Assembly: GCF_024580145.1 (NCBI RefSeq)
Contig: NZ_JANINI010000006.1
Coordinates: 1-49,537 of the forward strand
Source of the DNA: Methyloversatilis sp. XJ19-49
GTDB lineage: Bacteria; Pseudomonadota; Gammaproteobacteria; Burkholderiales; Rhodocyclaceae
Reading direction: 5' to 3'
DNA length: 49,537 nt
Every line of letters begins with the position of its first letter. The first letter of the stretch is position 1. Shown here in pieces: positions 46,132-49,537 of this stretch. A model generated the notes under the pieces. That model was not told the DNA's origin. It saw only the letters and a list, made by a program, of their open reading frames with translations, and did no database searches. Both the position numbers and the translations under genes were made by a program.

Positions 46132-47003
46132 GCTTCGCCACCGACTACCTCGCACAGATCGAAACCATCGCCGCACGCATGCGACTGCCGCGCGTGCGCG
46201 CGCTGCACCTGCCGCCGGCGCGTGCCGACGAACCGTGCCGCGACGGCGCGAGCGGCCACGCCCGCGGCGAGTTCTGCGCGCTCGAACTGGACGACGGCAG
46301 CATCGGCCTGTCGTATGTGCTGCTCGACGATACGCTGGAGCGCCTGCGCAACGGCCCCGGCCTCACCGACCTGAAAGGCGCCGACGCACTCGCGCTGGCG
46401 CGTCGCTACGTGAGCGGGCAGGGCGTGGACCGCACCCTGGGTTTCGTCTGCGCCAACGCCATCACGCGCTGCCTGTACGACCGTGCCGGCTACCGGCCCG
46501 ACGGCAGCAGCGATTCCATCGGCCGGATGGATCCGCAGCCGGAAGAAGCCATCGGCATGATCGGCCTGTTCGGTCCGCTGGTGGAGCGCATCGTCGCCGC
46601 CGGCGCCCGGCTCACCGTGATCGAACTGGACGAGAGCGCCGTCGGCGATCGCGAAGGCTGGCGGGTCACCACCGACGCCACAGCACTGGAGTCCTGCGGC
46701 AAGGTGCTGTCCACCAGCACGCTGCTGCTCAACGACACGTTCGACCGCATGCTCGCCCACTGCCGCGCCGCCCGCTGGTTCGCCATGGTCGGCCCCAGCG
46801 CCGGCTGCCTGCCCGACGCCCTGTTCGCGCGCGGCGTCACCCTGCTCGGCGGCAGCTGGGTCGAGGATAGTGCGGCCTTCATCGAAGGGCTCACGTCGGG
46901 TGAAAAGGACAACCGGAAGGGGCGCAGGGCGACAAGCAAGTTTGCGCTCACGGCAGAGGGATATCCCGGCTTCGACATGCTGCTGGACCGCGCAGTCGGC
47001 TGA
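46128..47003 (+). CDS. DUF364 protein (putative heavy-metal chelation domain)
   Basis: This 291-residue protein has an N-terminal DUF4213-like part (to about 120, VCANAITRCLYDRAGY) and a C-terminal Rossmann-like DUF364 part. The C-terminal part includes IGMIGLFGPLVERIVAAGARLTVIEL, LLNDTFDRML and FAMVGPSAGCLPDALFARGVTLLGG. The family is annotated as possibly chelating metals; biochemistry is lacking. Strict coupling to the RavA/ViaA-like pair suggests one metal-linked process. Confidence 0.82.
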   Translation: MSFATDYLAQIETIAARMRLPRVRALHLPPARADEPCRDGASGHARGEFCALELDDGSIGLSYVLLDDTLERLRNGPGLTDLKGADALALARRYVSGQGVDRTLGFVCANAITRCLYDRAGYRPDGSSDSIGRMDPQPEEAIGMIGLFGPLVERIVAAGARLTVIELDESAVGDREGWRVTTDATALESCGKVLSTSTLLLNDTFDRMLAHCRAARWFAMVGPSAGCLPDALFARGVTLLGGSWVEDSAAFIEGLTSGEKDNRKGRRATSKFALTAEGYPGFDMLLDRAVG

Positions 47004-47020
47004 ATGATCAGCCGTCGGTT

Positions 47021-47533
47021 TCAGCGCGCGCTGCCGTTACCCTGAGTCATCCCCGGCAGACTGAGCCGGCCTTCCTCGCTGAAACGCACGGTGCCGAAGG
47101 CGCCGCCGGCGAGTTTGCCGCGCAGCGCGAAGGGCAGGTTTTCAAGTGTGCTGCCCTCGGTCATGCCGAGTGCCTGGCGCAGGGCCGACAGGGCCGATAC
47201 CGTGACCGGCACGCTGATGACCGTTTCACCGAAGCGCGGCACGCTGCCCTTGGCGTCGCTGACGCCAGTTGCGAATGAGCGGTTGTTTACGTCGAGTTCG
47301 AGTGCGAGGCCGTCGTAGTCGATCACGCTGTCGTTCGGGTTCTGCACCCGCAGCTTGACGGCAAAGCGCAATTCGAAGCCTTCGCCCTGCAGCGGCTCGA
47401 CGCCGACCAGATTGACCCGGACCGGATCGCGCGCGGCCAGACCGGCGCAGCCGGTCAGCGCGCACAGCAGCGCGACGCCGAACATGACGATGATCAGGTG
47501 CGGCGCAAGGCCGGGAGCAAGGCGGGGCAGCAT
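47021..47533 (-). CDS. LEA type 2 family lipoprotein
   Basis: This is a lipoprotein with lipobox CALTGC. The start is uncertain: ATG 47533 gives a 29-residue signal region and ATG 47485 a shorter one, and neither has a good ribosome site. The mature part has VNLVGVEPLQGEGFELRFAVKLRVQNPNDSVIDYDGLALEL (in parts), the NPN-type signature of LEA14-like domains, and ENLPFALRGKL. Such proteins are linked to desiccation or stress but their envelope role is unclear. Confidence 0.75.
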   Translation of the reverse strand: MLPRLAPGLAPHLIIVMFGVALLCALTGCAGLAARDPVRVNLVGVEPLQGEGFELRFAVKLRVQNPNDSVIDYDGLALELDVNNRSFATGVSDAKGSVPRFGETVISVPVTVSALSALRQALGMTEGSTLENLPFALRGKLAGGAFGTVRFSEEGRLSLPGMTQGNGSAR

Positions 47534-47604
47534 GAACGGGGAAAGGAAGGCGGGCACGCGGGTCACCTCTGCGTTGGTCGATGGGCGCGGGGCGGGAACG
47601 GATA

Positions 47605-47654
47605 GGGCCTGTCGAAATTCAATCAGGTCCGCACGATTGAGCATCAACAGGCCC
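47605..47654. other. Inverted repeat upstream of the LEA gene
   Basis: GGGCCTGT (47605-47612) pairs with ACAGGCCC (47647-47654), with an inner TCAATC/GATTGA match, giving a long imperfect stem. A second hairpin GCGGGT/ACCCGC lies at 47696-47712 just after the OmpA-type gene. Together they may terminate the OmpA-type transcript before the LEA gene. Confidence 0.4.
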
Positions 47655-47721
47655 TGGGCGACGATGCGGTCGCTCCGTTCAAGCCACCGTTGCAAGCGGG
47701 TAGGCAACCCGCCTGCGACGT

Positions 47722-48372
47722 TCAGGTGCGCGGTTCGGCGACAAAGATTTCGACCCGACGGTTCTGCGCGCGGCCCTGTTCGCTGCCGTTGTCGGCTACC
47801 GGTTCGTGCGAGCCGCGACCATCGATGACGATGCGGTTCGGCGCGACACCGCGGTCGGTCAGGTACTGGCGGGTGCTGGCCGCGCGGTTCACCGACAGCG
47901 GATTGTTCACCGCGTCGCTGCCGGTGCTGTCGGTGTGGCCGATGATGCGGATTTCGGTATTCGGATTGGCGTTCAGCGTCTGCGCGAATCGTTCGAGCAC
48001 CGGGCGGAAGTTCGGCTTGATGTCGGCACGGCCGACGTCGAACGAGATGTCGCTCGGGATTTCCAGCTTCAGCTGGTTGTCGGCGGTTTGCACGACGGCG
48101 ACGCCGGTGCCGGCCGTAGCCTGCTCCATTGTCCGCTTCTGTTCTTCCATCCGGTTCGACCAGATGTAGGTGCCGATGCCGCCGACCGCGGCGCCGAGCA
48201 AGGCGCCGGTGCGTGTTGCACCACCGCTTCCGCCGACCGAGCTGCCGAGCGCGGCGCCCGCGGCGGCGCCGACACCGGTGCCGATGGCCGTGCGCTGCTG
48301 AGTTTCCGACAGGTTGGCGCAACCGGTGGCCACGAGGGCACCGATCGAAATGAGTGCGAGGGTTTTCTTCAT
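47722..48372 (-). CDS. OmpA-family outer-membrane lipoprotein (YiaD-like)
   Basis: This 216-residue protein has signal peptide and lipobox VATGC (C18). A glycine-zipper region with paired GXXXG repeats (about 32-70, GTGVGAAAGAALGSSVGG) comes next. A C-terminal OmpA domain (about 105-216) carries the peptidoglycan-binding TEIRIIGHTDSTGSDAVN and LSVNRA, with RRVEI near the end. It anchors the outer membrane to the wall. ATG 48372; longer frames are not credible. Confidence 0.9.
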   Translation of the reverse strand: MKKTLALISIGALVATGCANLSETQQRTAIGTGVGAAAGAALGSSVGGSGGATRTGALLGAAVGGIGTYIWSNRMEEQKRTMEQATAGTGVAVVQTADNQLKLEIPSDISFDVGRADIKPNFRPVLERFAQTLNANPNTEIRIIGHTDSTGSDAVNNPLSVNRAASTRQYLTDRGVAPNRIVIDGRGSHEPVADNGSEQGRAQNRRVEIFVAEPRT

Positions 48373-48805
48373 GATGTTGTTTCCGGGTGAATCGCCGTGT
48401 TCTCGAGATCGTCGGGGTGACGACCATTCAGACACCTGCCTGATGCGTTCAGGACCGGCCGCGGCTGCATGTCTCAAGCCGCGTGCGACAAGCCAGTCTG
48501 GCAGACGCGACGCCCGGCGACGGTGCGCCAGCACACGCAGTAACAAATGAGACACCGTGCCTGTTCGCGGGCGCACGGCTCACCGGCGCGGCCGATGCCG
48601 CTCCGGGCGCTGGCTCCGCAGCCAGGCTGTTTCTTCCTTGTCACCGGGCTGCCTGTGATTCGCCTGCGGCCATCGGGCAGTGCATCGCCTCATTGATCCG
48701 CGTCATGTATCCGGGCGTACCGACGGACCATCATTGGTCTGCGACCCTCTGTCGCAACGTACTTGAATCGTGGGCCGGCGCAGTCGTCAAAAGGGGAGCG
48801 CGTAC
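48373..48805. promoter_or_regulatory. Gene-free divergent region between the OmpA-type gene and cbpA, with palindromes
   Basis: This region of 433 bp has no credible gene. It contains TGTCTCA (48470-48476), TGCGACA (48484-48490), TGAGACA (48548-48554) and the palindrome TGCGAC-CCTCT-GTCGCA (48740-48756). These elements resemble those before the porin and acoX. A GG-N10-GC match at 48499-48514 is too weak to call a sigma-54 promoter. CTTGAA at 48762 lacks a heat-shock -10 partner. Confidence 0.45.
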
Positions 48806-49537
48806 GTGGACTTCAAGGACTACTACCAGACACTGGGCGTCGCGCGTGACGCCAGCGCGGATGACATCAAGAAGGCCTTCCGCAAGCTGGCGCGCAAGTA
48901 CCACCCAGATGTCAGCAAGGAACCCGGTGCGGAAGCGCGCATGAAGGAGATCAACGAGGCCAACGCGGTGCTGTCGGACCCGGAAAAGCGAGCGCTCTAC
49001 GACCAGATGGGCAGCGGGCATCAACCGGGACAGCCGTTCCAGCCGCAGCCGGGCTGGGACAGCAATTTCGAGTTCTCCGGTGCCGACGCGGCAGACAGCA
49101 GCGATTTCTTCGCCAGCCTGTTCGGGCGCGCCGGGGGGGCTCGCCGTTCCGGCGCGTACCGGATGCGCGGCGAGGATCACCACGCGAAGGTCGACATCGA
49201 CTTGCAGGACGCCTATCGGGGTGCTATCAGAACCATAAGCCTTCGCCGCCCGCGTGTGAACGAACACGGTCAGGTCGTGCTCGATGACCACACGCTTGAA
49301 GTGCGCATCCCGAAGGGCGTGAAGCAAGGCCAGCACATCCGCCTGAGCGGGCAGGGAGCGCCCGGCGAAGGCGGCGAACCGGCGGGCGATCTTTACCTCG
49401 AAATACACTTCACACCGGACGCCCGCTATCGCATCGATGGCCGGGACGTGCATGAAACCGTACCTGTCACGCCGTGGGAAGCAGCGCTGGGCGGCCCGAT
49501 CGACGTGGCGCCCCCCGACGGGCCGGGGGACCACGAG
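48806..49537 (+). CDS. cbpA: DnaJ-class co-chaperone CbpA (cut by window edge)
   Basis: CbpA is a curved-DNA-binding Hsp40 that stimulates DnaK. The first 244 codons are present. They comprise the J domain (DYYQTLGVARDASADDIKKAFRKLARKYHPDVS in parts, HPD intact), a G/F-like linker (about 70-115) and C-terminal domain I with VRIPKGVKQGQHIRLSGQG. There is no zinc-finger, which separates it from DnaJ. GTG 48806 is preceded by AAGGGGAG. Confidence 0.93.
   Translation, partial: MDFKDYYQTLGVARDASADDIKKAFRKLARKYHPDVSKEPGAEARMKEINEANAVLSDPEKRALYDQMGSGHQPGQPFQPQPGWDSNFEFSGADAADSSDFFASLFGRAGGARRSGAYRMRGEDHHAKVDIDLQDAYRGAIRTISLRRPRVNEHGQVVLDDHTLEVRIPKGVKQGQHIRLSGQGAPGEGGEPAGDLYLEIHFTPDARYRIDGRDVHETVPVTPWEAALGGPIDVAPPDGPGDHE

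Noticed and set aside
48499-48514. Sigma-54-like TGGCA...GCC upstream of cbpA
   Set aside because: Only the GG-N10-GC spacing and TGGCA match; the -12 box is poor and such matches occur by chance in GC-rich DNA.
48762-48767. CTTGAA as a heat-shock -35 box for cbpA
   Set aside because: No CCCCAT-like -10 at suitable distance before the GTG start.

Overview
The window is GC-rich, densely coded chromosomal DNA of a betaproteobacterium. NsrR/NnrS, a PEP-CTERM protein, DUF3034, a MutT-ThiE fusion and a PQQ alcohol dehydrogenase beside an AcoR-type activator suggest a Rhodocyclales-like, possibly methylotrophic, genus such as Methyloversatilis. That taxonomic guess is inference. I see no rRNA, tRNA, CRISPR array, insertion sequence or prophage.

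The first 14.5 kb looks like one metabolic island. It starts with a cut-off thiC. Next comes a rightward unit of outer-membrane porin, periplasmic PQQ dehydrogenase and a small cytochrome c. A leftward AcoR-type sigma-54 activator follows, and then a rightward acetoin-catabolism operon (acoX, a 49-codon ORF, acoA, acoB, acoC). Both rightward units carry a sigma-54-type -24/-12 promoter preceded by the same TGTCTC/GAGACA and TGTCGCA/TGCGACA elements. The sequence therefore suggests that one activator drives both. A reasonable reading is that an alcohol or diol such as 2,3-butanediol enters by the porin and is oxidised in the periplasm by the PQQ enzyme. The resulting acetoin would then be cleaved in the cytoplasm by AcoABC. 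Directly downstream are lipA (lipoate) and thiS-thiG (thiamine thiazole), which supply the two cofactors that acetoin dehydrogenase needs, and then an SDR oxidoreductase.

The stretch 14.4-25 kb is mixed housekeeping and signalling. It holds a YdcF-like protein, a DUF2802/SPOR pair, a soluble zinc-binding chemoreceptor, RidA, RecG, a FIST sensor with a hybrid histidine kinase, and a secreted DUF839/PhoX-like PEP-CTERM protein. From 25 to 35 kb come DUF2721, RlmJ, a DUF1275 membrane protein, a Cache chemoreceptor, a TraB/GumN protein, a Nudix-ThiE fusion, a DUF815 ATPase with a tiny membrane ORF, MltA and an enoyl-CoA hydratase.

The stretch 35-42.4 kb has a respiratory and nitrosative-stress flavour. 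A lipoprotein-type truncated globin is divergent from DUF3034, followed by a PilZ protein and MscS. nnrS-nsrR sits behind a textbook-spaced FNR box and an NsrR-like operator. After nsrR come what look like deletion-fused remnants of a DUF59 gene and a membrane protein gene. The last part holds SirB2, 5-formyl-THF cyclo-ligase, a RavA/ViaA/DUF364 three-gene operon, an LEA-type lipoprotein, an OmpA-type lipoprotein and the start of cbpA.
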